From assembly GCF_003290125.1 (NCBI RefSeq), contig NZ_QMKH01000001.1, positions 682,001 to 746,000 of the forward strand: DNA of 64,000 bases, given 5' to 3'. Below the pieces are notes generated by a model. That model searched no databases, was not told where the DNA came from, and saw only the letters and a program-made list of their open reading frames with translations. The translations under genes were made by a program, and so were the position numbers. Below, piece by piece: positions 26,587 to 35,216 of the stretch. How positions within the stretch are numbered: the first letter of the stretch is position 1; every line of letters starts with the position of its first letter. Origin of the DNA: Microvirga flavescens. Its GTDB lineage: Bacteria > Pseudomonadota > Alphaproteobacteria > Rhizobiales > Beijerinckiaceae.

Positions 26587-27030
26587 TCAGCGGGGCTTCC
26601 AGCCCGTTCTCGCCAAGACCGGGATCTCCACTTTCTCCATCAAGACAGGGGTGCGGTGATGTCCGGTTATCGCCCCGAACAACGATCCTTTGAGAGACAG
26701 ACGGTGACCGACGAATTTTCTGAGCTGAGAGTATTGAGAGCCAGTCAAAACGAGCTGAATCCGAGAGACCTTCTCAACCGCATCACCTAAGCCGTCATTG
26801 GCCGAATAGACGCAGAACGGCTTAATCGATGTCAGCAGGAAATAAGTTTCGGGCTCGTCCCCATCAGCAATGCTGAGATAGTTCGGAGGGCCTGGAAACG
26901 TCGCGCGCTTCAGCACGCCTTTGATCTCAACCGGTCTTCCATAGGACACGCAGTCTGACGCCTGCGCCTTCGCGAAAAGCGTTCCCGCGAAAGTAAGTGA
27001 CAGACAGGCGGCGTGAATAGCGGCCCGCAT
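26587..27030 (-). CDS. Small exported protein, DUF4431-like
   Basis: The 147-residue protein has a signal peptide (hydrophobic about 5-19, likely cleavage at AQA-S near 24). The mature part holds VEIKGVLKRATFPGPPNYLSI, GDEPETYFLL, and a C-terminal LFGAITGHHRTPVLMEK. The GHHxTPVLM pattern is what I recall from DUF4431, an uncharacterised bacterial domain. GAGGAG precedes the ATG at 27030. It stands alone between sppA and the rpsA terminator. Confidence 0.72.
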   Translation of the reverse strand: MRAAIHAACLSLTFAGTLFAKAQASDCVSYGRPVEIKGVLKRATFPGPPNYLSIADGDEPETYFLLTSIKPFCVYSANDGLGDAVEKVSRIQLVLTGSQYSQLRKFVGHRLSLKGSLFGAITGHHRTPVLMEKVEIPVLARTGWKPR

Positions 27031-27083
27031 CGGGACAATCTCCTCAGTCTGTCCGTTTATTCTCATTGATGTTGGAGAGCCAA

Positions 27084-27113
27084 CAAAAAACCCGCGCGAT
27101 GGCTCGCGCGGGT
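27084..27113 (-). terminator. Rho-independent terminator of rpsA
   Basis: Read on the minus strand, ACCCGCGCGA pairs with TCGCGCGGGT across a 4-nt loop (27090-27113) and runs into six T. A second hairpin with CCCGGGC arms lies about 20 bp closer to the rpsA stop, so transcription ends at a tandem pair. Confidence 0.9.
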
Positions 27114-27161
27114 CGATGCTTTTCGAAGAATGGTCCCGGGCAAAAAAGCCCGGGGCAATTC

Positions 27162-28859
27162 TTACTTCTTGTCCTTGGCCTTGAGAGCAGCGCCGAGGAT
27201 GTCGCCGAGCGATGCGCCGGAGTCGGCCGAGCCGAACTGAGCCATCGCTTCCTTCTCCTCAGCGACCTCGAGGGCCTTGACGGAGACGGTGACGCGGCGG
27301 GCCTTGCGGTCGAACTGCGTGACGCGGGCGTCGAGCTTCTCACCGGCAGCGAAACGCTCCGGACGCTGGTCGCCGCGGTCGCGAGCGAGCTCGGCGCGCT
27401 TGATGAAGGTGCTGAGGTCGGTATCGACGATCTTCACCTCCAGGCCGCCATCCTTCACCTCGAGCACTTCGCAGGTGACGATCTGGCCCTTCTTGAGTTC
27501 GCCGGCTTCCGCGAAGGGGTCGCCTGCGAGCTGCTTGATGCCGAGCGAGATGCGCTCCTTCTCGACGTCCACGTCGAGAACCTGGGCGCGCACGATATCG
27601 CCCTTCTTGAACTCGTCGATGACCTGCTCGCCCGGACGGTTCCAGTCGAGATCCGAGAGGTGGACCATGCCGTCGACGTCGTTCTCGAGACCGATGAACA
27701 GACCGAACTCGGTCTTGTTCTTGACCTCGCCTTCGACTTCGGAGCCGACCGGGTGCTTCTCGGCGAAGGCTTCCCACGGGTTCTGCAGGGTCTGCTTGAG
27801 ACCGAGCGAGATGCGGCGCTTGACCTGATCGACTTCGAGGATGACGACCTCAACTTCTTGCGAAGTGGAGATGATCTTGCCCGGGTGGACGTTCTTCTTC
27901 GTCCAGGACATCTCGGAGACGTGGATGAGGCCTTCGATGCCCGGCTCGAGCTCAACGAACGCACCGTAGTCGGTGATGTTCGTGACGCGGCCTTTGAGCT
28001 TGGCGTTGACCGGGTAGCGGGCGGCAATGCCTTCCCACGGATCGGCCAGGAGCTGCTTGATGCCGAGCGAGATGCGGTGCGTCTCGTGGTTGATCTTGAT
28101 GATCTTGACCTTGACCGTCTGGCCGATGGTTACGACCTCGGACGGGTGGTTCACGCGGCGCCATGCCATGTCGGTGACGTGCAGCAGGCCGTCGATGCCG
28201 CCGAGATCAACGAACGCACCGTACTCGGTGATGTTCTTGACCACGCCGTCGATGACCTGACCCTCTTCGAGGTTCGCCACGAGCTCGGAACGCTGCTCGG
28301 CGCGGCTCTCTTCGAGAACCGTGCGGCGCGACACGACGATGTTGCCGCGGCGGCGATCCATCTTGAGGATCTGGAACGGCTGGGCCACGCCCATGAGCGG
28401 GGTGACGTCGCGGACGGGGCGGATGTCGACCTGCGAGCGCGGCAGGAACGCCACGGCGCCGTCGAGATCGACGGTGTAGCCGCCCTTGACCTGGTTGAAG
28501 ATGACGCCGTTGACGCGCTCCTGGGCCTCGAAGGCCTTCTCGAGCTTCACCCACGACTCTTCGCGGCGAGCCTTGTCGCGCGAGATGACGGCTTCGCCGA
28601 GAGCATTCTCGATGCGCTCGACATAAACCTCGACCTCATCGCCGACGTTGATCGTCTGATCGCGATTGGGGCCGGCAAATTCCTTGAGGGCGACGCGACC
28701 TTCGGTCTTGGCGCCGATGTCGATGACAGCGACGTCCTTCTCGATCGCGACCACCTTGCCCTTGACGACCGAACCTTCGCTGATTTCGTTCGTGCGGAAG
28801 GACTCTTCGAGCAGGGCCGCGAAATCTTCACGGCTCGGCTGTTGCAGTGCTGCAGACAT
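27162..28859 (-). CDS. rpsA: 30S ribosomal protein S1
   Basis: S1 binds mRNA at the ribosome and is needed for initiation on structured or weak-SD messages. The 565-residue protein has the six S1 (OB-fold) repeats expected; clear repeat cores are GRVTNITDYGAFVELEPGIEGLIHVSEMSW and similar segments. The ATG at 28859, preceded by CAGGAGAT, is used; an in-frame extension to 29309 is not S1-like. cmk, the usual upstream neighbour, is absent here. Confidence 0.97.
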   Translation of the reverse strand: MSAALQQPSREDFAALLEESFRTNEISEGSVVKGKVVAIEKDVAVIDIGAKTEGRVALKEFAGPNRDQTINVGDEVEVYVERIENALGEAVISRDKARREESWVKLEKAFEAQERVNGVIFNQVKGGYTVDLDGAVAFLPRSQVDIRPVRDVTPLMGVAQPFQILKMDRRRGNIVVSRRTVLEESRAEQRSELVANLEEGQVIDGVVKNITEYGAFVDLGGIDGLLHVTDMAWRRVNHPSEVVTIGQTVKVKIIKINHETHRISLGIKQLLADPWEGIAARYPVNAKLKGRVTNITDYGAFVELEPGIEGLIHVSEMSWTKKNVHPGKIISTSQEVEVVILEVDQVKRRISLGLKQTLQNPWEAFAEKHPVGSEVEGEVKNKTEFGLFIGLENDVDGMVHLSDLDWNRPGEQVIDEFKKGDIVRAQVLDVDVEKERISLGIKQLAGDPFAEAGELKKGQIVTCEVLEVKDGGLEVKIVDTDLSTFIKRAELARDRGDQRPERFAAGEKLDARVTQFDRKARRVTVSVKALEVAEEKEAMAQFGSADSGASLGDILGAALKAKDKK

Positions 28860-29214
28860 ATGATCTCCTGAATGGCCCAGTTTTAAGGGGCATCGCCGGC
28901 GGCTCGTGTTACGGGTCGCTCCCACCCGCCGCTGCCAGGGACGCCCCTTCAGGGCCATGTCGCAAGGCATACCGCTTTTGAAAAAGCGGGCCGGCGTATC
29001 GCCGGCGGATGGAAACGCTTTTCCCGAAAAGACAGTCGTTTCAGCGCCGCAAGGGCACGCTTCACGCGCACCCCACATGCACCGCTTCATCGGCGTCTTT
29101 CGGGATAGGAGGGTCATGTAGTGCAAATTGCCGCGAGAAACAAGCTTTCGCGGCAGTTTGGCCTGTCCGGCCCACCCGGCGGCGTTATCTATCCCATCGC
29201 AGGAGCATGATCCC
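28860..29214. other. Divergent intergenic region between rpsA and the DUF5996 gene
   Basis: These 355 bp must hold the rpsA promoter and leader (minus strand) and the promoter of the next gene (plus strand). I see an 8-bp hairpin TGCCGCGA/TCGCGGCA at 29129-29155 and several GC-rich short dyads, but no convincing gene or known RNA. Confidence 0.4.
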
Positions 29215-30159
29215 ATGAGAGACACCGCGACGGACTGGCCGGAACTGCCGTTTTCCGCCTGGCGGGAGACGGCGCTGACCTTGCAGCTCTGGACCCAGAT
29301 CGTGGGCAAGGTCCGGCTGGAGCTGACCCCGTGGCTGAACCACGGCTGGCAGGTGCCGCTCTACGTCACCGCACGGGGGCTCGGAACTTCTCCGATCCCG
29401 TTCGGGCATGAAATCCTCGAGATCGAGTTCGACTTCATCGACCATCGCCTGCTCGCCCGCACCAGCCGGGGCGGGGAGCGGTCGCTCGCCCTGGAGCCGC
29501 AGACGGTTGCCGCCTTCCATGAGCGGGTGATGCAACTCCTCGACGCGCTCGGTGTCTCGGTCTCCATCCGGGAGATGCCGAATGAGGTGCCGGACCCCAT
29601 TCCTTTCCCGAAAGATACGGTTCACACCGCTTACGATGCCGCCGCGGCCCACCGTTTCTGGCGCGCGCTCATCCAGGTCGACCGCGTGTTCAAGCTCTTC
29701 CGCAGCAGCTTTCTCGGCAAGGCGAGCCCGGTGCACTTCTTCTGGGGCAGCTTTGACCTCGCCGTCACGCGCTTTTCGGGGCGCATGGCCCCGTCTCATC
29801 CCGGCGGCGTGCCGGGATTGCCGGATGCGGTCACCCGCGAAGCCTATTCCCACGAGGTGAGCAGCGCAGGGTTCTGGCCGGGCAACGATGCCTTCCCGCA
29901 GGCCGCTTTCTATTCCTACGCCTATCCCGAGCCGCCGGGCTTCCGCGACTGGCCGGTGGTGCCCGGCGCGGTGTTCGATACGACGCTCGGCGAGTTCATC
30001 CTGCCCTACGACGTTGTCCGCATGGCCGCCGATCCGGACGCGGTGCTGCTCGGCTTTCTCGAGGCGACCTATGCGGCCGCCGCTGAAACGGGCCACTGGA
30101 ACCGGACCGCGCTGGAATGCTCCCTCGGCGTTCCCGCGCAGCCCCGTGCCGTCGCGTGA
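29215..30159 (+). CDS. DUF5996 family protein
   Basis: The 314-residue protein begins WPELPFSAWRETALTLQLWTQI and contains TPWLNHGWQVPLYVTARGL, VHFFWGSFDLAVTRFSGR and EVSSAGFWPGN. This pattern is what I recall from DUF5996, a family of unknown function with no obvious catalytic motif. It is soluble, with no signal peptide. AGGAG lies 9 nt before the ATG at 29215. It stands alone, convergent with the first RTX gene. Confidence 0.83.
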   Translation: MRDTATDWPELPFSAWRETALTLQLWTQIVGKVRLELTPWLNHGWQVPLYVTARGLGTSPIPFGHEILEIEFDFIDHRLLARTSRGGERSLALEPQTVAAFHERVMQLLDALGVSVSIREMPNEVPDPIPFPKDTVHTAYDAAAAHRFWRALIQVDRVFKLFRSSFLGKASPVHFFWGSFDLAVTRFSGRMAPSHPGGVPGLPDAVTREAYSHEVSSAGFWPGNDAFPQAAFYSYAYPEPPGFRDWPVVPGAVFDTTLGEFILPYDVVRMAADPDAVLLGFLEATYAAAAETGHWNRTALECSLGVPAQPRAVA

Positions 30160-30195
30160 GAGCTGACCCGTCTTTTATTGAAATACGCTCAGCCT

Positions 30196-32733
30196 CTAGA
30201 TGACGTAGAAATCTTTGTGCGTCATTTTCAGGTTCTTCGGCAGTGTCGCGATGATCACCGCCTTGCCTGCGCCGGAGCCGTCGGCATCGTAGTAGAGAAT
30301 GCCCTTGCTCTTGTCGTAGACGATGTAGTCGTTCGCGTCCGCAGCCGCGTCACCGATGGTGAAATAGCCCTTCTTCAGCAAGGCCGGTTTCGATTCCGAA
30401 CCCTTGGCGCCGAGCTTCTTGAACACCGCGTTGTCGAGCCAGATGGTGTCGTCCCTGACGCGGAAGTCCTTGATCTTGTCCTTGTTGCGGGTTGCATGAG
30501 GCTTTGTGTTGAACACGAAGATGTCGCGCCCTCCGTTGCCGGTGAGCGTGTCGTTGCCGGCTCCGCCCCAGAGGATGTCGTTGCCCGCGCCGCCGCCGAG
30601 CCTGTCGTTTTTCGCGCCGCCCTTGAAGATGTCGTCGAAAGGCGAACCCGCCGTCGTTTCCGGATTGATGTCGAGAACGTTCAGCGTGAGAACCTTGCTG
30701 AACACGTTGCCCGATCCGTCACGAACTTCGACCATGACGTTGTGCGTGCGTGCCTGCTCGAAATCCAGCTTGAAGCCGTTGGCGACGACGACCCGATTGC
30801 CTTCAATCGCAAAACGCCCGCCGGCGTCGTCGATGAGCCGGTATTGGAAGACTGCTCCGGCATTGTTGGGGTCGGTCGCAATCAATGTTCCGACAGCGGT
30901 GTCCTTTCCGGCAAGTTCGTTGACGCTGTTCGCGGTCAGGTTCACGTCGGGCGGCACCTGTGCCTCGCCGACGTCGTTGATGTAGACCTTGATTGCGGTC
31001 GTGCCCGAGGACAGGCCACCCGGTCCGGTCTCCTGCGCCTTCACCTCGATGAGGAAGTACTTGCGGCCGGTTCCGTCAGTCTCGATCAGCAAATCCGGGT
31101 CCTGTTCAAAATCGACCGGACCTTGCAGGATGATTCTGCCGTTCGAATTCACCGTGAAACGGTTGCCGGGATTGACTGTCAGAACGAAGGTGAACGGATC
31201 GCCCTGGCTGTCGCCGGAGCGAACGGTCGCAATGACCGTCTCGCCGGTGGTGTTCTCGTTGACGGAAGCCACATCGCCCTGAATTTCAGGCACCGTCGGC
31301 GGCGTGTTGCCCCCTCCCGTCCCGTTCTCGACGATGACGTTCTCGATGCCCTTGCCGTGCAGGGAGAGGATCGCCAGCGCCAATTCCTCGTCCGTGTAGT
31401 CCTCCCTGTAGATATGCGCCGTATCGAGGCCGGACGGATCCGTCCTGACGACATCGCTTGCATTGTGGATGAAATAAACGTCGTTTCCGGCGCCGCCATC
31501 GAGGGTGTTCTGAGACCCTTCGCCGCCGTCCAACGTGTCGTTGCCAGCAGCGCCGATGATCTCGTCGGACCCTCCGGCTCCGCGAATATAGTCGTCGAAG
31601 GCGGAGCCGAAATACTGGTCGTTTCCGGCGGTCCCGGTCAGGTCGATGCCTTGCGTGCGCGGATCGAGGATCTGGTAGCGAACCGTTGCCTCGCTCATGT
31701 TGGCGACAGATGTCCACGAGAGCATCAGGCGGCCGTCGGCGAGAAGAGACAGGTCGTTAAGGCCGATGCCCGGTTCCGTCACCGTGAACGGATCGCCGGC
31801 GGCGGCACCGGACGCTGAGAAGCAGCGAACCTGAATGGATGCCTCCGCTCCCTGATGAGCATGCAGGATGGCAAAGCCGCCATCCGGCAGCGCGACGACC
31901 TTCGACGTTCCGATGCGCTCGCCCGCCGCCACGACGAACTCGGCTCCCGCGGGTGTCCCATCGGTGTTGAGGATTCGCGCCTTGAGGGTTCCGGTGGCGC
32001 CGGCACCCTGGAAGAACACGGCGACGAAGCGTCCATCCTCGAGGCGCGCGGCGGCGGGATTGGAAAGGGCCGAGGATACCGAGAAGACGACCTGCGCCGG
32101 TGCGGTCTGGGATCCGTCGGCGTTACGGATCAGCATTCTGATCTGATCCTGGAAGGTATCCTGATCCTGATAGCGATAGAACAGCGCATAACGGTCATCG
32201 AAGCCGACCGACGTGAAGCCGAGCGGATTCGTGCCGGTGGGCTGGACCTGAGCGGCCCCGTCCTTGACCAGCTGTCCGTTCTCGATCCTCAGCACCTGAG
32301 ACCAATCGGGCTGCGGGTATGGCCCCATGGTCGCCCCGGAAGCCACGACTGCGATGCGGCCGTCGCTCAGCGCCGCCAGCTTCGCGCCCCGGGTCGCCTC
32401 CAGCGATACGCTGTCGCCGAGCAGCGTTCCATCGCGGTCGAAAACGCGCACTTGGGGAACCGCTTCCGCGCCCCCATAAGCGTCCCAGAGAACGGCAACT
32501 CGCCCGTCCGTCAGCGTTGTCAGGGTCGGCTGCCCCACGGTGGTCGCGAAGGCAAATTCGGCCCCGCGCTTGGTGCCGTCCGCATTGAGAACCTGTGCCC
32601 GGCCCTGTGCCGGAGCGCCGAGATCGGTCCAGACCATGAGAAAGCCGCCATCCAGGAGGCGTGCGACCTGCGCGCCGGAGAACGATCCAGGAAGCGTGGC
32701 TGATGTCGCTTCGCCCCAGGTGGTGATGGCCAT
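30196..32733 (-). CDS. Large RTX/cadherin secreted protein with seven N-terminal propeller-like repeats (paralog 1)
   Basis: The 845-residue protein has no Sec signal. Residues about 1-360 hold seven degenerate repeats, each with an LxDGxxxxxW-type core (LLDGGFLMVW, LTDGRVAVLW, LADGRLMLSW), suggesting a seven-bladed beta-propeller. RTX nonapeptides follow at about 366-420 (AGNDTLDGGEG), then two cadherin-like modules (about 485-690) with VNELAGKDTAVGTLIATD, then more RTX repeats (GGAGNDILWGGAGNDTL). The last roughly 110 residues, from DTIWLDNAVFKKLG to the C-terminus, are shared with the other two RTX proteins. Calcium-dependent folding and type I secretion are inferred. GGGAGA precedes the ATG. 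Confidence 0.85.
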   Translation of the reverse strand: MAITTWGEATSATLPGSFSGAQVARLLDGGFLMVWTDLGAPAQGRAQVLNADGTKRGAEFAFATTVGQPTLTTLTDGRVAVLWDAYGGAEAVPQVRVFDRDGTLLGDSVSLEATRGAKLAALSDGRIAVVASGATMGPYPQPDWSQVLRIENGQLVKDGAAQVQPTGTNPLGFTSVGFDDRYALFYRYQDQDTFQDQIRMLIRNADGSQTAPAQVVFSVSSALSNPAAARLEDGRFVAVFFQGAGATGTLKARILNTDGTPAGAEFVVAAGERIGTSKVVALPDGGFAILHAHQGAEASIQVRCFSASGAAAGDPFTVTEPGIGLNDLSLLADGRLMLSWTSVANMSEATVRYQILDPRTQGIDLTGTAGNDQYFGSAFDDYIRGAGGSDEIIGAAGNDTLDGGEGSQNTLDGGAGNDVYFIHNASDVVRTDPSGLDTAHIYREDYTDEELALAILSLHGKGIENVIVENGTGGGNTPPTVPEIQGDVASVNENTTGETVIATVRSGDSQGDPFTFVLTVNPGNRFTVNSNGRIILQGPVDFEQDPDLLIETDGTGRKYFLIEVKAQETGPGGLSSGTTAIKVYINDVGEAQVPPDVNLTANSVNELAGKDTAVGTLIATDPNNAGAVFQYRLIDDAGGRFAIEGNRVVVANGFKLDFEQARTHNVMVEVRDGSGNVFSKVLTLNVLDINPETTAGSPFDDIFKGGAKNDRLGGGAGNDILWGGAGNDTLTGNGGRDIFVFNTKPHATRNKDKIKDFRVRDDTIWLDNAVFKKLGAKGSESKPALLKKGYFTIGDAAADANDYIVYDKSKGILYYDADGSGAGKAVIIATLPKNLKMTHKDFYVI

Positions 32734-32896
32734 GTCATTCTCCCCATGCCGAGGCCCTGGACCGCAAGGCCGACCGAGGTTGGGAATGACATCTGCAAGA
32801 TCGAAGCGAACTCTTCGAATGGATGGTATAGGCCTTAATTTTCTTTGATTTTAATGGGGAATCTCCACCAGGCACAGCGGTGCGGCGGGCCCGAAC

Positions 32897-33523
32897 CTAG
32901 ACCGGCAGCTCCGACCGGTGGGCGCGCGCCACCGCCCATTCCAGCGCCCGTTCGAGGCGGTCGTTGCCCCAGAACATTTCTCCGTCCTCGGCAAAGAAGG
33001 TCGGCGCGCCGAAGATGCCGCGCGATTGCGCCTCCTCACTCATCCGGCGCAGGCGCATCTTGTTGGCTTCGCTCTCGGCCTCGCTCAGCACTGCCTTCGG
33101 GTCCTGGCCGAGGCCGGTGAGGATCTCGGTCAGGAGAACCGGGTCGCCGATGTTCCGGCCCTTGCCGAACTCCGCCGTGAAGATCGCCCGGGTGAAGGCC
33201 GGCGTCCAGCCGGCATCACCGCCCAGAAGCGCCACGCGGGCGGCCAGAAGGCTGTTCTGCGGAAAGGGATCGGGCTTTACGAAGGGAATGTTGAGGCGCG
33301 CGGCCTCGCGCTCCATGTCGCGCCACATGTAGCGGCCCTTGCCGGGAAAGAGGTTGAACGGCGAGGAGGTCCAGCCCTGCGCGGAAAAGATCGGGCCCAG
33401 GAGAAACGGCCGCCAGAGCAGGCCGACCCCGGCCTCCTCGGCCGCCGCCTCGATGCGCATGGCGGTGAGATAGGAATAGGTCGAGGCGAAATCGTACCAG
33501 AATTCAAGGATCGGACGGGGCAT
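32897..33523 (-). CDS. 2-hydroxychromene-2-carboxylate isomerase family protein (DsbA-like fold)
   Basis: The 208-residue protein has the thioredoxin/DsbA fold of glutathione-dependent 2-hydroxychromene-2-carboxylate isomerases: N-terminal LEFWYDFASTYSYL with the catalytic-type Ser in place of Cys, FPQNSLLAARVAL in the helical insert, and GIFGAPTFFAEDGEMFWGNDRLE near the end. The family acts in aromatic (naphthalene) catabolism, but no other catabolic gene is nearby, so the substrate is open. The ATG at 33523 matches the family start. It is flanked by RTX paralog 1 and argG. Confidence 0.87.
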   Translation of the reverse strand: MPRPILEFWYDFASTYSYLTAMRIEAAAEEAGVGLLWRPFLLGPIFSAQGWTSSPFNLFPGKGRYMWRDMEREAARLNIPFVKPDPFPQNSLLAARVALLGGDAGWTPAFTRAIFTAEFGKGRNIGDPVLLTEILTGLGQDPKAVLSEAESEANKMRLRRMSEEAQSRGIFGAPTFFAEDGEMFWGNDRLERALEWAVARAHRSELPV

Positions 33524-33742
33524 CACGATCACCTCTCGCTGCAACGGGGAATATGGGCCACGGGATGCGGGCCTCAACCGTGGAGATGCCTGCCTTGTGG
33601 GAGGCTCTTATCCGATCCCCGTTTGTTTCAATAGGGCGGGCATTTCCGGGCGGGGATGCCTCCAGCGCATATCAATTGCCCGTTGCGCGGCTCAAGCTTC
33701 CGTTCTAAGTCGCGGGAACCCTTTCATTCTGGAACATCGACC

Positions 33743-34975
33743 ATGGCTTCGACGCGCGTGAAAAAGGTCGTGCTCGCCTATTCCGGCGGCCTCGACACCT
33801 CCATCATCCTCAAGTGGCTGCAGACCACCTATGGCTGCGAGGTCGTGACGTTCACCGCCGATCTCGGCCAGGGCGAGGAGCTGGAGCCCGCCCGCAAGAA
33901 GGCGGAACTTCTGGGCATCAAGCCCGAAAACATCTTCATCGAGGACCTGCGCGACGAATTCGTGCGCGACTACGTGTTCCCGATGTTCCGCGCCAACGCG
34001 CAGTACGAGGGCCTCTATCTGCTCGGTACCTCCATCGCCCGCCCGTTGATCGCCAAGAAGCAGATCGAGATCGCCGAAAAGGTCGGCGCGGACGCCGTCG
34101 CCCACGGCGCGACCGGCAAGGGCAACGATCAGGTGCGCTTCGAGCTGTCCTACTACGCCCTCAAGCCCGACGTGACCGTCATCGCCCCGTGGCGCGAGTG
34201 GGACCTGCGCTCCCGCGAGCAGCTCATCGCCTTCGCTGAAGCCAACCAGATCCCGATCGCCAAGGACAAGCGCGGCGAGGCTCCGTTCTCGGTGGACGCG
34301 AACCTCCTGCACGCCTCCTCGGAGGGCAAGGTGCTGGAAGACCCGTCCCTCGAAGTGCCGGACTACGTCTATTCCCGCACCAACGATCCCGAGAGCGCGC
34401 CCGACAAGCCGACGGTCATCACCATCACCTTCGAGAAGGGCGATCCGGTTGCCATCGACGGCAAGAAGATGGGCCCCGCAGCGCTCCTTGCCAAGCTCAA
34501 CGAGCTCGGCAAGATCAACGGCATCGGCCGCCTCGACCTCGTCGAGAACCGCTTCGTGGGCATGAAGAGCCGCGGCATGTACGAGACGCCCGGCGGCACG
34601 ATTTTGTACTTCGCCCATCGCGGCATCGAGTCGATCACCCTCGACCGCGGCGCGGCTCACCTCAAGGATGAGCTGATGCCGAAATACGCCGAGCTGATCT
34701 ACAACGGCTTCTGGTTCTCGCCGGAGCGCGAGATGCTGCAGGTCATGATCGACAAGAGCCAGGAATTCGTGACCGGCGACGTGAAGCTCAAGCTCTACAA
34801 GGGCGGCGTCCACATCATCGGCCGTGAGAGCCCCTATTCGCTCTACGATCAGGACCTCGTGACCTTCGAGGAAGGCGCCGTGGCCTACGACCACCGCGAC
34901 GCCGCCGGCTTCATCAAGCTCAACGCGCTGCGTCTGCGCACGCTGGCGCAGCGCAAGAAGAAGCTGGGGCTGTAA
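33743..34975 (+). CDS. argG: Argininosuccinate synthase
   Basis: ArgG joins citrulline and aspartate using ATP in arginine synthesis. The 410-residue cytosolic enzyme has the pyrophosphatase P-loop [12 protein letters not shown] near residues 9-20, then [13 protein letters not shown] and [17 protein letters not shown]. The ATG at 33743 gives the family N-terminus; a longer frame to 33656 does not. It is a monocistronic core gene sitting between RTX paralogs 1 and 2. Confidence 0.98.
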   Translation: MASTRVKKVVLAYSGGLDTSIILKWLQTTYGCEVVTFTADLGQGEELEPARKKAELLGIKPENIFIEDLRDEFVRDYVFPMFRANAQYEGLYLLGTSIARPLIAKKQIEIAEKVGADAVAHGATGKGNDQVRFELSYYALKPDVTVIAPWREWDLRSREQLIAFAEANQIPIAKDKRGEAPFSVDANLLHASSEGKVLEDPSLEVPDYVYSRTNDPESAPDKPTVITITFEKGDPVAIDGKKMGPAALLAKLNELGKINGIGRLDLVENRFVGMKSRGMYETPGGTILYFAHRGIESITLDRGAAHLKDELMPKYAELIYNGFWFSPEREMLQVMIDKSQEFVTGDVKLKLYKGGVHIIGRESPYSLYDQDLVTFEEGAVAYDHRDAAGFIKLNALRLRTLAQRKKKLGL

Positions 34976-35000
34976 GAAGACTGCAGATTTGGATTGCATC

Positions 35001-35030
35001 ATGGCCGGGCTCGTCCCGGCCATTTTCGTT
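35001..35030 (+). terminator. Rho-independent terminator of argG
   Basis: ATGGCCGGG-CTCGT-CCCGGCCAT forms a 9-bp stem followed by TTTCGTTT, 25 bp after the argG stop. Its core nearly matches the terminator at 37452-37480. Confidence 0.85.
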
Positions 35031-35165
35031 TAGGGCGCCCGCTGCAACGGTCTCGATCTGTCGGCCGACAGCTTTGCATTGATCCAAGAGCGGCAGCTTC
35101 AGACGGAACTCAGGAGTTTCCTAAGAAAAAGCCACTCAATTGGCCCTTTCTCGAACAACTAAGCT

Positions 35166-35200
35166 AGGATATTAAGCAACATTATATTGTTTAATATCCT
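35166..35200. promoter_or_regulatory. AT-rich 14-bp dyad just before the ribosome-binding site of RTX paralog 2
   Basis: AGGATATTAAGCAA (35166-35179) pairs with TTGTTTAATATCCT (35187-35200) across a 7-nt loop, with one G-T position. It ends 2-3 bases before the GCGAGG ribosome-binding sequence and is far more AT-rich than its surroundings. It could be a repressor operator or an RNA hairpin controlling translation. Confidence 0.55.
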
Positions 35201-35216
35201 TGGCGAGGTTCGAAAA

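Noticed and set aside
27066..28871. 601-codon antisense frame over rpsA
   Set aside because: Acidic, repetitive shadow of the S1 repeats with no recognisable protein features.
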